Origin: Microbacterium sp. LWH7-1.2
Lineage (GTDB): Bacteria > Actinomycetota > Actinomycetes > Actinomycetales > Microbacteriaceae
Direction: 5' to 3'
Assembly: GCF_038397755.1 (NCBI RefSeq)
Contig: NZ_CP151637.1
Span: 2,914,001 to 2,978,000, forward strand
DNA length: 64,000 bases
Positions within the stretch are counted from its first letter, which is position 1. Every line of letters starts with the position of its first letter. The notes below the pieces were generated by a model, which was given only the letters and a program-made list of their open reading frames with translations, was not told the DNA's origin and searched no databases. The position numbers and the translations under genes are program-made. Positions 8,993 to 18,164 of the stretch are shown piece by piece.

Positions 8993-10348
8993 TCACCCTC
9001 TGCCGAGCTCCCCCGGGTGCGTGAGGCGCCAGGAGTCGGTCGGCGGGACGATGGTGCCGTCGATCTCGATCGGAACCGTCACCGTGTTCGGCCCCGCGGT
9101 CCACGTGATGCTCCCGACCTCTTCGCCGTCCCTGTAGGTCTTCGGGGTGGTCGTCGTCATCTCCACAGCGATCGGGGTGTCGGACCACGTGAAGATCGTC
9201 GCGTAGTCGGAGACGACGATCTGCGCCGCCGAGCCCCACGGCGTCGTCACGGTGCCGACCGGCTGATCGCGCTTCGCGACCGGCACCTCGTGGAAGCCGG
9301 CGCGGATGCTGTCGATCAGCGCCATCACGTCGTGATTCACGTTCGCGCGGGTGAAGCCGCCGAGCACCACTCCGGTCACGCTGAGCGGCTGCGCCGTTCC
9401 GACGGGGACGGATGCCGTGAACAGCAAGTTGTAGGTGCCCTCACCGAGGTTCCCGGTCTTGAGGCCGGTGATCCCGTTGCTCCCGAGGAGGTCGTTGGTG
9501 TTCACGATGCGGCCGGGACCGGGCAGCGAGAGGGACGACGTCGCGGCGATGCTCGCGATCGTCGGATTCGCGGCGGCGAGCTTGCCGAGCGCGATGAGGT
9601 CGGCCGGTGTGCTGGTGTTGCGCGCGTCGAGGCCGGTGGGCTCGACGAACGTCGTGCCGGTGAGCCCGTTCGCCGCGAGCCACCGCTGCGCGGCGCCGCG
9701 GAAGGCGCCCTGCGATCCGAAGGCCCATGTCGAGACGGCCTCCGCGTAGTTGCTCGCCGACGGGATGAGCATCGTGGCGATCGCGTCGTGCAGCGACATC
9801 GAGCTGCCGGTCGGCATCGCCGCGATCGTCGCGCCCCGCACGTAGTACTGGTCGTAGAGGTCGTGGTCGGCCTTGCTGAAGGTGATTGTGGGGCCGGGAT
9901 CCGAGGCGTCCGCCAGCGGATGCCGATCGAGGATCACCAGCGCCGTGATGACTTTCGCGATGCTCGCGATCGACCGCGGTTCGCCCGTCCCGCTCGTCGC
10001 CCAGATGCCGCTCGCGTCCGCCCCCAGATAGTCGTCCCCTCCGGCGACGGCGATCGCCGAGGCGCCGGTCGACGGGAGCGCGACAGCGGCAGCCGCGGGT
10101 ACCGTCACGCGCGGCTCGTGCGTCTCGACGACGGGAGCGCTCACCGGTGCCGTCAGCGCCCACCACACGTACCCGCCGGGGACCCCGAGCAGCACGACGA
10201 GCACGATCGCGGTGACGATCAGCCCGATGCGGCGGCGCCGGCGCCGTACCTGCGGGTCCACCCATCGGCGGCCCAGGATCTCCCGCTCGTCGCTCAGCAG
10301 CTCGGTGAGGTCGTGGAACTCATCGGTGGGCTGCTGCGGCGTCGAAAT
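8993..10348 (-). CDS. D-alanyl-D-alanine carboxypeptidase (class C-type PBP), apparent ATT start
   Basis: This secreted or membrane-anchored serine peptidase trims peptidoglycan stem peptides. From the proposed ATT start it is 451 residues: a short cytoplasmic N-terminus, one helix near residues 42-62, then the penicillin-binding fold with Ser-Ile-Ala-Lys (about 129-132), Ser-Ala-Ser-Asn and Lys-Thr-Gly. The first usual start in frame is GTG 10261. However, the 29 codons before it have about 90 % G/C at third positions, read as a normal N-terminus, and have no ATG/GTG/TTG back to the in-frame stop. GTG 10261 has no Shine-Dalgarno, while GAGGGGAG sits six bases before ATT 10348. An ATG-to-ATT mutation or base-call error is the alternative. 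Confidence 0.85.
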   Translation of the reverse strand: MSTPQQPTDEFHDLTELLSDEREILGRRWVDPQVRRRRRRIGLIVTAIVLVVLLGVPGGYVWWALTAPVSAPVVETHEPRVTVPAAAAVALPSTGASAIAVAGGDDYLGADASGIWATSGTGEPRSIASIAKVITALVILDRHPLADASDPGPTITFSKADHDLYDQYYVRGATIAAMPTGSSMSLHDAIATMLIPSASNYAEAVSTWAFGSQGAFRGAAQRWLAANGLTGTTFVEPTGLDARNTSTPADLIALGKLAAANPTIASIAATSSLSLPGPGRIVNTNDLLGSNGITGLKTGNLGEGTYNLLFTASVPVGTAQPLSVTGVVLGGFTRANVNHDVMALIDSIRAGFHEVPVAKRDQPVGTVTTPWGSAAQIVVSDYATIFTWSDTPIAVEMTTTTPKTYRDGEEVGSITWTAGPNTVTVPIEIDGTIVPPTDSWRLTHPGELGRG

Positions 10349-10389
10349 GGGAGGCTCCCCTCGTGATGCTGAACCCCATCATGCATCAT

Positions 10390-10485
10390 TGAGACTCCCC
10401 GTCTCACCACCGGTCGAGGCTCGGGAAACCACCTCCAGGGAAGGAAACCGCGCCCGGTATGGTTTTCCCGCGGGATCGCGGTTTC
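10390..10485. repeat. Inverted repeats upstream of the reductase fusion gene
   Basis: TGAGAC-TCCCC-GTCTCA is at 10390-10406. A larger one pairs GAAACCGCG (10444-10452) with CGCGGTTTC (10477-10485). Both lie in the divergent gap between the carboxypeptidase and the reductase. They could be operators or RNA hairpins; nothing more can be said. Confidence 0.4.
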
Positions 10486-10535
10486 TCGCGCTTCTCACAC
10501 GGGCGGAAGCGCCGCCCGCATCGTAGGGTGGACCC

Positions 10536-11264
10536 GTGTCGGTCGGGTCGGTCGTCAAAAGCGCCGTCGGCGCCGCGTTGCTCGTCAACGCCGTGCCACA
10601 CGGGGTGAGCGGTGTGCAGGGGCGTCCGTTTCCCAGTCCGTTCGCCGATCCTCCCGGTGTGGGCCTGTCGTCCCCGCGGGTGAACGTCGCGTGGAGCGCC
10701 GCCAACGCGATCGCGGGTGCGCTGCTGCTGCGAAAAGGCATCCGTTCCCGGGGCGAAGCCGTCGGGACGGCCGTCGGGGCGGTCGCGATGGCCGCGACGA
10801 TCTCGTACCACTTCGGCGACGTGCTGGCGGGTGGGACCGGCCTTCGGGGATTCGCGAGCGGGCTCTCGGCAGGTGGCTCGGGACCGCCGCGCGCCCTCGT
10901 GAAGTTGACAGAACCGATCGCGATCGCACTGGCCGGACGCCGCTGGTTGCCGCTGTGGGCGGTCCTGCACCATCGAGGCCGCAAGAGCGGTGCGGAGTAC
11001 GCCACTCCGGTCGCGGTGGTGCCCACGGTGGATCCGGCGCTGGTGCTGATCGGCCTGCCGTGGGGACGGGACACGAACTGGGCGCGCAACGTCGTCGCGG
11101 CGGGGTCGGCCGACGTCACGTGGTCGGGCGCGACGCACGCGACGTCGTCGCCGCGCATCATCGAACCGGCAGAGGCGGCAGCTCTCGCGAAGCCGATGTT
11201 CCGTCCGATCGTGAGGCGGATGCCGGCGGCGATCGTGCTGCGGCGTTCATCAGAGTCCGGCTGA
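10536..11264 (+). CDS. Membrane-domain / deazaflavin (F420)-type nitroreductase-family fusion
   Basis: This 242-residue protein has two parts. Residues 1 to about 115 hold hydrophobic segments near 5-20, 50-65 and 75-95, like small actinobacterial membrane proteins of unknown role. Residues 135-235 resemble the Ddn family (F420H2-dependent nitroreductase-like split-barrel), with His-His-Arg-Gly-Arg-Lys-Ser-Gly, a Thr-Pro-Val strand and Gly-Leu-Pro-Trp-Gly-Arg-Asp-Thr-Asn-Trp. The frame is continuous with no sign of an error at the junction. The GTG start is supported by TAGGGT at 10524-10529, six bases upstream (leaderless). The substrate is unknown, and cofactor binding is inferred from the family. 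Confidence 0.72.
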   Translation: MSVGSVVKSAVGAALLVNAVPHGVSGVQGRPFPSPFADPPGVGLSSPRVNVAWSAANAIAGALLLRKGIRSRGEAVGTAVGAVAMAATISYHFGDVLAGGTGLRGFASGLSAGGSGPPRALVKLTEPIAIALAGRRWLPLWAVLHHRGRKSGAEYATPVAVVPTVDPALVLIGLPWGRDTNWARNVVAAGSADVTWSGATHATSSPRIIEPAEAAALAKPMFRPIVRRMPAAIVLRRSSESG

Positions 11265-11317
11265 CCTGGCTCCATCCCGTGACGCGCGCCGAGAAGTGCA
11301 GCGCGTCGGAGGGGATC

Positions 11318-11339
11318 CGCTCGTCGGCCGCTCGTCGGC
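11318..11339. repeat. Short tandem repeat
   Basis: Two adjacent copies of CGCTCGTCGGC lie in the gap before the first Pr6Pr gene. It is possibly chance in GC-rich DNA. Confidence 0.4.
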
Positions 11340-11412
11340 CGCGCGCCGACCCCCGCCACGCGCAGTCACACCCTGACGCATCGCGACACCCCCCACTCGA
11401 TATGGTGACCCC

Positions 11413-12174
11413 ATGACGCGCACGCGGGGATGGGCGACGACCTGGACGGTGCTGCGACTGGCGATGGCGGCGCTGACGATCGCGGCGATCGCGGCGCAGC
11501 TGACGAAATCGATCGGCACGGCCGTCGAGCTCGGCCGCGACGTCCCCACCACGATCGCGAACTTCTTCAGCTTCTTCACGATCCTCTCGAACGCCGCCGC
11601 CGCGGTCGTGCTCGCCTGGATCGCGCTCTGGTACCTCTTCATGGGGCGGCGTCAGAACACGGATGCTGAGCCCCGCGGTCTCGCGGTGGCGCTGGCGTGC
11701 GTCAGCACGTACATGATCATCACGGGCATCGTCTACAACACCCTGTTGCGCCACATCGAGCTGCCGGACGGCAGTGCCCCCATCCCGTGGTCGAACGAGG
11801 TGCTGCATCTCATCGGCCCGATCTTCCTGCTCCTCGACGTGTTCCTCGGCCCGTTGCGCCGAGCCCTTCCGTGGCGGACCCTGTGGGCCGTGGTCGCCCT
11901 CCCCATCGTGTGGGTGATCTACACGATGATCCGCGGACCTCTCATCACCAACCCGGTGAGCGGTGATCCGTTCTGGTACCCGTACCCGTTCCTCAACCCG
12001 AACAACCCGGGCGGATGGCCGTCGGTGATCCTCTACGTCATCGCAATCGCGGTCGCGATCGTCGCCGTGGGGGCCTTCGTCATGTGGTGGGGACGGCGTC
12101 GAGGTGCGGCCGCCGACGCATCGGACGACGCCGGGGCGACGGCATCCATCCCCTCATCGGTCGTGTCGGACTGA
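11413..12174 (+). CDS. Pr6Pr family membrane protein, paralogue 1
   Basis: This 253-residue protein has about six membrane helices. It carries the family's polar motifs: Tyr-Asn-Thr-Leu-Leu-Arg near residue 112, Glu-Val-Leu-His-Leu-Ile-Gly-Pro near 131, Arg-Arg-Ala-Leu-Pro-Trp near 153, and Trp-Tyr-Pro-Tyr-Pro-Phe-Leu-Asn-Pro near 190. The name follows automated family naming; the biochemical role is not established. A TATGGT -10 box ends six bases before the ATG (leaderless). The next gene, 255 bp on, is a clear paralogue with the same motif order, so this is a tandem duplication. Confidence 0.8.
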   Translation: MTRTRGWATTWTVLRLAMAALTIAAIAAQLTKSIGTAVELGRDVPTTIANFFSFFTILSNAAAAVVLAWIALWYLFMGRRQNTDAEPRGLAVALACVSTYMIITGIVYNTLLRHIELPDGSAPIPWSNEVLHLIGPIFLLLDVFLGPLRRALPWRTLWAVVALPIVWVIYTMIRGPLITNPVSGDPFWYPYPFLNPNNPGGWPSVILYVIAIAVAIVAVGAFVMWWGRRRGAAADASDDAGATASIPSSVVSD

Positions 12175-12206
12175 CACCGACCCGGCCGTTCACGGGGGAT
12201 GAATCG

Positions 12207-12276
12207 TGTCCCCCGAACGGCGGACACGCCCGGAGTTCCGCGGCTTTTGTCGACGATGTCCACCAAACGGTGGACA
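12207..12276. promoter_or_regulatory. Two 20-bp near-palindromes 50 bp apart between the Pr6Pr paralogues
   Basis: TGTCCACCAAACGGTGGACA (12257-12276) is a perfect inverted repeat of 8-bp arms around AAAC. TGTCCCCCGAACGGCGGACA (12207-12226) has the same design with one arm mismatch. The consensus is TGTCCNCC-RAAC-GGNGGACA. A further GATAC-6-GTATC repeat lies at 12345-12360. Identical architecture at two sites in non-coding DNA suggests an operator pair for the second Pr6Pr gene; no regulator gene is adjacent. Confidence 0.55.
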
Positions 12277-12429
12277 CGTTGTAGCTTCCGCACAACGTCG
12301 GAGAACGGGCGTGCGTTTTCCGCGCTTCGCCGGCACAAAGGTTTGATACACCCCCGTATCGACGGGAGTACATCTGTGCTCGGGGCAGAAAGCGACACGC
12401 ACTACGCGTGATGTCGAAAGGGGTAGGAC

Positions 12430-13164
12430 ATGCACTGGGCATGGTTTCGAATCGCCGCGGCACTCACCGGTATCTCCGGAGTCGTCGCGGGGTTCATCGT
12501 CAACGTAGACCGCGCAGCGCGCCAGGGGCAGGGCCTCGGCGACGTGCTGGCGAACTACTTCAGCCTGTTCACGATCGTCTCGACGCTGCTCAGCATCGTC
12601 ACCCTGTTCGTGGCCGCATCATGGGCGATGCGGCACCCGGGCTCCTCCCGCGAGCCGTTCGGCATCGCGCTGGCCCTGGCGGCGGTCACGGGTCCCGTGC
12701 TGCTGCTCGGGCTCGTCTACAACGCGCTGCTGCGCGGACTGCCGTCGGCCATCGCGCTCGGCGACTCCGCCGGGATCGCGATGCTCGACAAGTACGCGGC
12801 CGAGGTGCTGCACGTGGTCCTGCCGATCTACTTCGTGCTGGACCTGCTGCTGGCCCCGCGCCGGCGGGCGCTGCCCTGGTGGTCGCTCGCGGTGCTGGTC
12901 GGGTACCCGCTGGTCTGGACGACGTACACGATGGTCCGCGGCGAGCGCGTCGCGAACCCCGACGGGACCACACCGTGGTGGTACCCGTACCCGTTCCTCG
13001 ACCCGCACGGCGCGGGCGGCTACTCGTCCGCATTCCTCTACATCGGCGTGATCCTGGTCGGTTTCCTGGCGATCGGCTCGATCATCATCCTCATCGGCCG
13101 GTACCGCGCGAAGCGGTCGACGCGGCACGGCGCACCGGCCGCTCGCCACACGCTGCTGATCTGA
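12430..13164 (+). CDS. Pr6Pr family membrane protein, paralogue 2
   Basis: This 244-residue, roughly six-helix protein shares all key motifs with the preceding gene: Tyr-Asn-Ala-Leu-Leu-Arg, Glu-Val-Leu-His-Val, Arg-Arg-Ala-Leu-Pro-Trp and Trp-Tyr-Pro-Tyr-Pro-Phe-Leu-Asp-Pro. Unlike paralogue 1 it has a weak AAAGGGG ribosome site about 9 nt before the ATG and a long upstream region with paired palindromes, so the two copies are probably regulated differently. Role unknown. The frame beginning at 12408 in another phase is a shadow. Confidence 0.8.
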   Translation: MHWAWFRIAAALTGISGVVAGFIVNVDRAARQGQGLGDVLANYFSLFTIVSTLLSIVTLFVAASWAMRHPGSSREPFGIALALAAVTGPVLLLGLVYNALLRGLPSAIALGDSAGIAMLDKYAAEVLHVVLPIYFVLDLLLAPRRRALPWWSLAVLVGYPLVWTTYTMVRGERVANPDGTTPWWYPYPFLDPHGAGGYSSAFLYIGVILVGFLAIGSIIILIGRYRAKRSTRHGAPAARHTLLI

Positions 13165-13238
13165 TCGGCGCCACCGGGAGGCCGCAGGTGGGCGGGCGTG
13201 ACGGCCGACGCATCGCGGGGCGGCATCCGTCGCCTTAA

Positions 13239-14696
<1,458 letters not shown>

Positions 14697-14714
14697 ACCA
14701 AACCGGCCCTCCCC

Positions 14715-14747
14715 CCGGTCGTTGAGCGAGCTTGCGAGTCGAAACGC
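14715..14747. repeat. Dispersed REP-like element, copy 2
   Basis: The core GTTGAGCGAGCTTGCGAGTC followed by GAAACGCCC lies 18 bp after the argG stop. It is the cleanest copy of the family. Confidence 0.65.
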
Positions 14748-14796
14748 CCTGGGCGCGGTCGCAACCTGGGTCTCCGCTTTGAGCTCCTGAGATAAC

Positions 14797-14832
14797 TTGC
14801 ACACCGCTGTGCAACTTACGTAACGTGGAGGC
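14797..14832 (+). promoter_or_regulatory. tetR-type gene promoter overlapped by an 18-bp palindrome
   Basis: TTGCACA-CCGC-TGTGCAA at 14797-14814 is a perfect inverted repeat. Its left arm contains the -35 box TTGCAC (14797-14802). After an 18-bp spacer comes the -10 TAACGT (14821-14826), placing the mRNA start at or next to the ATG at 14833. A TetR dimer bound here would block RNA polymerase, so autorepression is likely. TTACGTAA (14816-14823) is a second short palindrome. Confidence 0.7.
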
Positions 14833-15474
14833 ATGACCTCCCCGATCGATGCTGCGCGCCGTCCGCGGCGCGACGCCCTCGAGAACCGCGCGGGCATCCT
14901 CGCCGCGGCTCATGTCGCCCTCGCGCACGACCCCCGCGCGTCGGTCGATGCCATCGCCCGCCAGGCCGGCCTGTCGCGCCGAGCGCTCTACGGGCACTTC
15001 GACGACCGCGATGCGCTGGTGCGCGAGCTCGTCGCGCAGGGTGCGACGCGGTTCAACGCGGTGGCCGAGTCGATCGACGATGCCGACGCGCGGGTCGCGC
15101 TCGCCCGCCTCGCCGCTGCGCTCTGGAACGAGGCCGCGCACGTGCAGGTGCTCGCGGCGATCGCCCTCGACGAGGCGCACCTCGAGGAGACGGCGACGGC
15201 GCTCGCCCCGCTCCGCCGCGCCGTCGTGCGCATCGTGCGCGACGGGCAGGACGCCGAGGTGCTCCGCACCGACGTCGCCGCCCCGACGCTCGCCCGCCTC
15301 GTAGAGGAGACCGCACGCACCGTCATCACCCGCATCGACGCCTCCTCACCCGCCGCTCGCGACCTCGCGGTGCGCGCCGTGCTCAGCATCGCGGGCCTGT
15401 CGTGGCGGCAGGCCGACGCGCTGCTCGCGGCGCACCCCGAGATCCTCGCGGCCCCCGAGGCGGCGAGCGCGTGA
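14833..15474 (+). CDS. TetR/AcrR family regulator
   Basis: This 213-residue regulator has an N-terminal helix-turn-helix at about residues 20-65 (Ser-Val-Asp-Ala-Ile-Ala-Arg-Gln-Ala-Gly-Leu-Ser-Arg-Arg-Ala-Leu-Tyr-Gly-His-Phe), followed by an Ala-rich helical ligand domain. It starts an operon: its TGA overlaps the next gene's GTG as GTGA, and that gene overlaps the YhgE/Pip gene as ATGA. The palindrome over its promoter suggests it represses the whole operon and is released by an unknown ligand, perhaps a toxic or envelope-active compound. Confidence 0.88.
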   Translation: MTSPIDAARRPRRDALENRAGILAAAHVALAHDPRASVDAIARQAGLSRRALYGHFDDRDALVRELVAQGATRFNAVAESIDDADARVALARLAAALWNEAAHVQVLAAIALDEAHLEETATALAPLRRAVVRIVRDGQDAEVLRTDVAAPTLARLVEETARTVITRIDASSPAARDLAVRAVLSIAGLSWRQADALLAAHPEILAAPEAASA

Positions 15475-16229
15475 GGGTCGTGCTCGACGCGGTCGGCAAG
15501 GGCCGCCGCGAGCACGCGCTGCCCGTGACCTCGGCTGCCTTCGAGTCCGGCCGCGCCACGCTGGTCGCCGCCGAGACCGAGCAGCGACCGGCGGTGCTCG
15601 GCCTCATCGCCTCGGGCCGCATGCGCCCGGACACCGGCCGTGTGGAGCTGGACGGGCGGACGGATGCCGCGGGCCTCCGTCGCCGCATCGCCCTGGTCGA
15701 CGCTCCCGGGGTGTCGGAGCCCGTGCCCGACGTCACCCTCGCCGGCGTCGCCGCCGAGGAGCTCATGTTCGCCGGACGCCGATCCGATCCCGTCGCGGTG
15801 CGACGCTGGCTCGACGAGCAGGGCCTCGGGGACGAGGCATCCGTCCCCGTCTCGAACGTCGACCCGGCGGGCCGCGTGCGTGCACTGTGCGAGCTCGCGG
15901 TGCTGCGCAAGGGCGTCGAGGCGATCGTGCTGGTCTCCCCCGACCGTCACGGCGGCGAGCCCGCCGCCTGGTGGGCCGTCGCCGAGGACTTCGCCGAGCG
16001 CGGATTCGCCGTGCTCGTGATCGCCGGCCAGGCGTCTTCTCCGGTCGTTGCGCGAGTGAGGAACGAACGAGTCGAAACGCGCCGAACCATCGCGGACACC
16101 CAGGGCGTTTCGACTTCGGGCGCCAGAGCGCCCTTCGCTCAACGAGCGGGAGGCGGCGTCGGCCGACCGCGCGTGCCCAGGCTGACCGCCCCCGCGAGGC
16201 AGGGCCGGGCGCGAAAGTCCCCCAGATGA
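15471..16229 (+). CDS. Degenerate ABC-ATPase-like protein with a REP-like 3' extension
   Basis: This 252-residue frame follows the layout of an ABC ATPase ('Gly-Leu-Ile-Ala-Ser-Gly-Arg-Met-Arg-Pro-Asp-Thr-Gly' and 'Ile-Val-Leu-Val-Ser-Pro-Asp' positions). It has no Walker A: the expected Gly-x-Gly-Lys-Ser is replaced by Glu-Thr-Glu-Gln-Arg-Pro. No Leu-Ser-Gly-Gly signature is visible either. It therefore probably does not hydrolyse ATP and may be a structural partner of the YhgE/Pip protein. The last 60 residues come mostly from a 110-bp REP-like element read in frame, yet the ATGA overlap with the next gene is intact. Start is GTG 15471, overlapping the tetR-type stop. Confidence 0.7.
   Translation: MRVVLDAVGKGRREHALPVTSAAFESGRATLVAAETEQRPAVLGLIASGRMRPDTGRVELDGRTDAAGLRRRIALVDAPGVSEPVPDVTLAGVAAEELMFAGRRSDPVAVRRWLDEQGLGDEASVPVSNVDPAGRVRALCELAVLRKGVEAIVLVSPDRHGGEPAAWWAVAEDFAERGFAVLVIAGQASSPVVARVRNERVETRRTIADTQGVSTSGARAPFAQRAGGGVGRPRVPRLTAPARQGRARKSPR
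16041..16150. repeat. Dispersed REP-like element, copy 3: two inverted units inside a coding frame
   Basis: A forward unit (GTTGCGCGAG...GAGTCGAAACGC, 16047-16080) and a reverse unit (GCGTTTCGACTTCG...TTCGCTCAACGAGCGG, 16105-16149) form a large imperfect palindrome. It lies in the 3' part of the degenerate ABC gene and is translated in frame. Confidence 0.7.
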
Positions 16230-18064
16230 TCCTCGCCGAGCTCCGGCGGCTCGGCTCGACGCGCATGTCGCTCATCGCCCTCATCGCGCTCATGGCCGTG
16301 CCCATCCTCTACGGCGGCCTGTACCTGTGGGCGAACCGCGACCCGTACGGTCAGCTCGACCAGGTGCCGGTGGCACTCGTCGTCGCCGACACCGGCGCCG
16401 AGCTCAACGGCACCGCGCGCGATCTCGGCGACGAGGTCGCGCAAGAGCTCATCGAGGACGGCACCTTCGACTGGCACCTCGCCACCGCCGAGGAGGCCGA
16501 CGCCGGCCTCGACGACGGCGGCTACGACTTCGCCATCGAGCTGCCCGCCGACTTCACGGCGGCCATCGCCTCGATCACGACCGGCGCCCCGCGCACGGCC
16601 GACGTCATCCTGCGCACGAGCGACGCCAACAACTACCTCGCCTCCACGATCGGCACTCAGGCGGTCGAGCGCATCCAGGCGACGATCACCGAGAAGGTCG
16701 TGGCCGAGGCCGGGCTCACGATGCTCGACGCCCTCGACACGATCCGTCTGCAGTTGACGGATGCCGCCACCGGCGCCTCTCACCTGGTCGACGGTCTCGC
16801 GCAGGCCGGTGACGGCGCGTCGCAGCTGTCCGACGGCGCTGCCCAGCTCGCGGCGGGAACCGCCCAGCTGCAGGACGGCGCCGTCCGGCTCTCCGACGGT
16901 GCCGCCCAGGTCGCGGACGGCGCGGCCCAGGTGGCCGGCGGAACTGCGCAGCTCGACGCCATCGCCGACCGGATCGGCGCAGCATCCGCGTCCGCGATCT
17001 CGGCACTGCCCGGGGTGCGCGACGACATCGCCGCGAAGCTCGCTGAAGCCGGTCTCGACCAGGCGCAGATCGACGACGTGCTCGCCACCTTCGATCCGGT
17101 GGGCGACCGCCTCGACGCGGTGGACACCCGCGTTCAGGGCGCCGTCGGCCAGATCGATCGGCTGAACTCCGGCGCGCAGCAGGTCTCGGCGGGAGCAGCC
17201 TCCGTCGCCGCCGGATCCGCCACGCTCGCCTCGGGCACGGCGACCGCTGCGCACGGCGCGGCGCGGCTGCGCGACGGCGCGGCAACGCTCGACAGCGGCC
17301 TCACGCAGCTCGAGGACGGCGCCACGAGGCTGCGCGACGGTCTCTCCGACGGCGCCGCCCAGCTGCCCGCGTACGATGCGACGACCCGTCAGGCACAGGC
17401 CGTCACCCTCGCGGCCCCGGTCGACGTCGAGCGCTCGTCGCTCACGCAGGCGCAGAACTACGGTGCCGGACTCGCTCCGTTCTTCACGGCCCTCGCCGGC
17501 TGGATCGGCATCTACGCACTGTTCCTCATCGTCAAGCCGGTCTCCAAGCGCGCGGTCACGGCGCTGCATTCGCCGATCCGCATCACGCTGGCCGGATGGG
17601 CGACCCCGGCCCTCCTCGGCGGCGTGCAGATGCTCGGCCTGTTCGGCGTGCTGTCGCTCGCGCTCGGCTTCTCATTCGCCCACCCGCTCGCGACGCTCGG
17701 CATCCTGCTGCTGGCATCGGCCACGTACGCCGCGATCGTGCTCGCGCTCAACGTGTGGCTCGGCTCGGTCGGGCAGTTCCTCGGCCTCGTGCTCATGGTG
17801 CTGCAGCTCGTGACTGCGGGTGGGACGTTCCCGTGGCAGACGCTGCCTGCGCCGCTGGCCGCCCTGCACCACGTGCTGCCGATGGGCTACGTCGTCGACG
17901 CGATGCGCCAGGTCATGTACGGCGGCAGCGCCGACCGCGTCTGGCTCGACCTCGCGGTGCTGCTCGCCTGGCTCGTCGGCGCAGGTCTGATCGCCGCGAT
18001 CGGGGTCACCCGGATGACCCACTTCCGCACCCTCCGGGATCTGCAGCCCAGCGTCATCGGATAG
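16226..18064 (+). CDS. YhgE/Pip domain membrane protein
   Basis: This 612-residue membrane protein has the family signature in its first helix: Pro-Ile-Leu-Tyr-Gly-Gly-Leu-Tyr-Leu-Trp-Ala-Asn then Asp-Pro-Tyr-Gly. An extracytoplasmic domain with many 'Asp-Gly-Ala-x-x-Leu' heptad-like repeats (about 185-245 and 320-380) follows, then a C-terminal ABC-2-type bundle of about six helices from residue 425. Members include phage-infection protein Pip, the Bacillus YueB phage receptor and ESX-associated exporters. Here it pairs with a degenerate ABC subunit and a TetR regulator, suggesting export or envelope defence. Start ATG 16226 is chosen because it overlaps the preceding stop. Confidence 0.88.
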   Translation: MILAELRRLGSTRMSLIALIALMAVPILYGGLYLWANRDPYGQLDQVPVALVVADTGAELNGTARDLGDEVAQELIEDGTFDWHLATAEEADAGLDDGGYDFAIELPADFTAAIASITTGAPRTADVILRTSDANNYLASTIGTQAVERIQATITEKVVAEAGLTMLDALDTIRLQLTDAATGASHLVDGLAQAGDGASQLSDGAAQLAAGTAQLQDGAVRLSDGAAQVADGAAQVAGGTAQLDAIADRIGAASASAISALPGVRDDIAAKLAEAGLDQAQIDDVLATFDPVGDRLDAVDTRVQGAVGQIDRLNSGAQQVSAGAASVAAGSATLASGTATAAHGAARLRDGAATLDSGLTQLEDGATRLRDGLSDGAAQLPAYDATTRQAQAVTLAAPVDVERSSLTQAQNYGAGLAPFFTALAGWIGIYALFLIVKPVSKRAVTALHSPIRITLAGWATPALLGGVQMLGLFGVLSLALGFSFAHPLATLGILLLASATYAAIVLALNVWLGSVGQFLGLVLMVLQLVTAGGTFPWQTLPAPLAALHHVLPMGYVVDAMRQVMYGGSADRVWLDLAVLLAWLVGAGLIAAIGVTRMTHFRTLRDLQPSVIG

Positions 18065-18164
18065 CGGGCGCGGCACAGGGGGACCCACACCCGAGGGGCC
18101 GGTCGCGCGATGAAAGCCCAGCGCGATTCGGCCTGGGGCACGGCTCGGGGTTAGCATGCGGATT

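Noticed and set aside
11318..11339. CGCTCGTCGGC tandem pair as a regulatory repeat
   Set aside because: Only two short copies in GC-rich sequence; chance is adequate, so it is listed as a feature but not a finding.
15887..16225. N-terminal extension of the YhgE/Pip protein to 15887
   Set aside because: The extra residues are the out-of-frame shadow of the preceding gene, and ATG 16226 overlaps that gene's stop in the usual ATGA manner.
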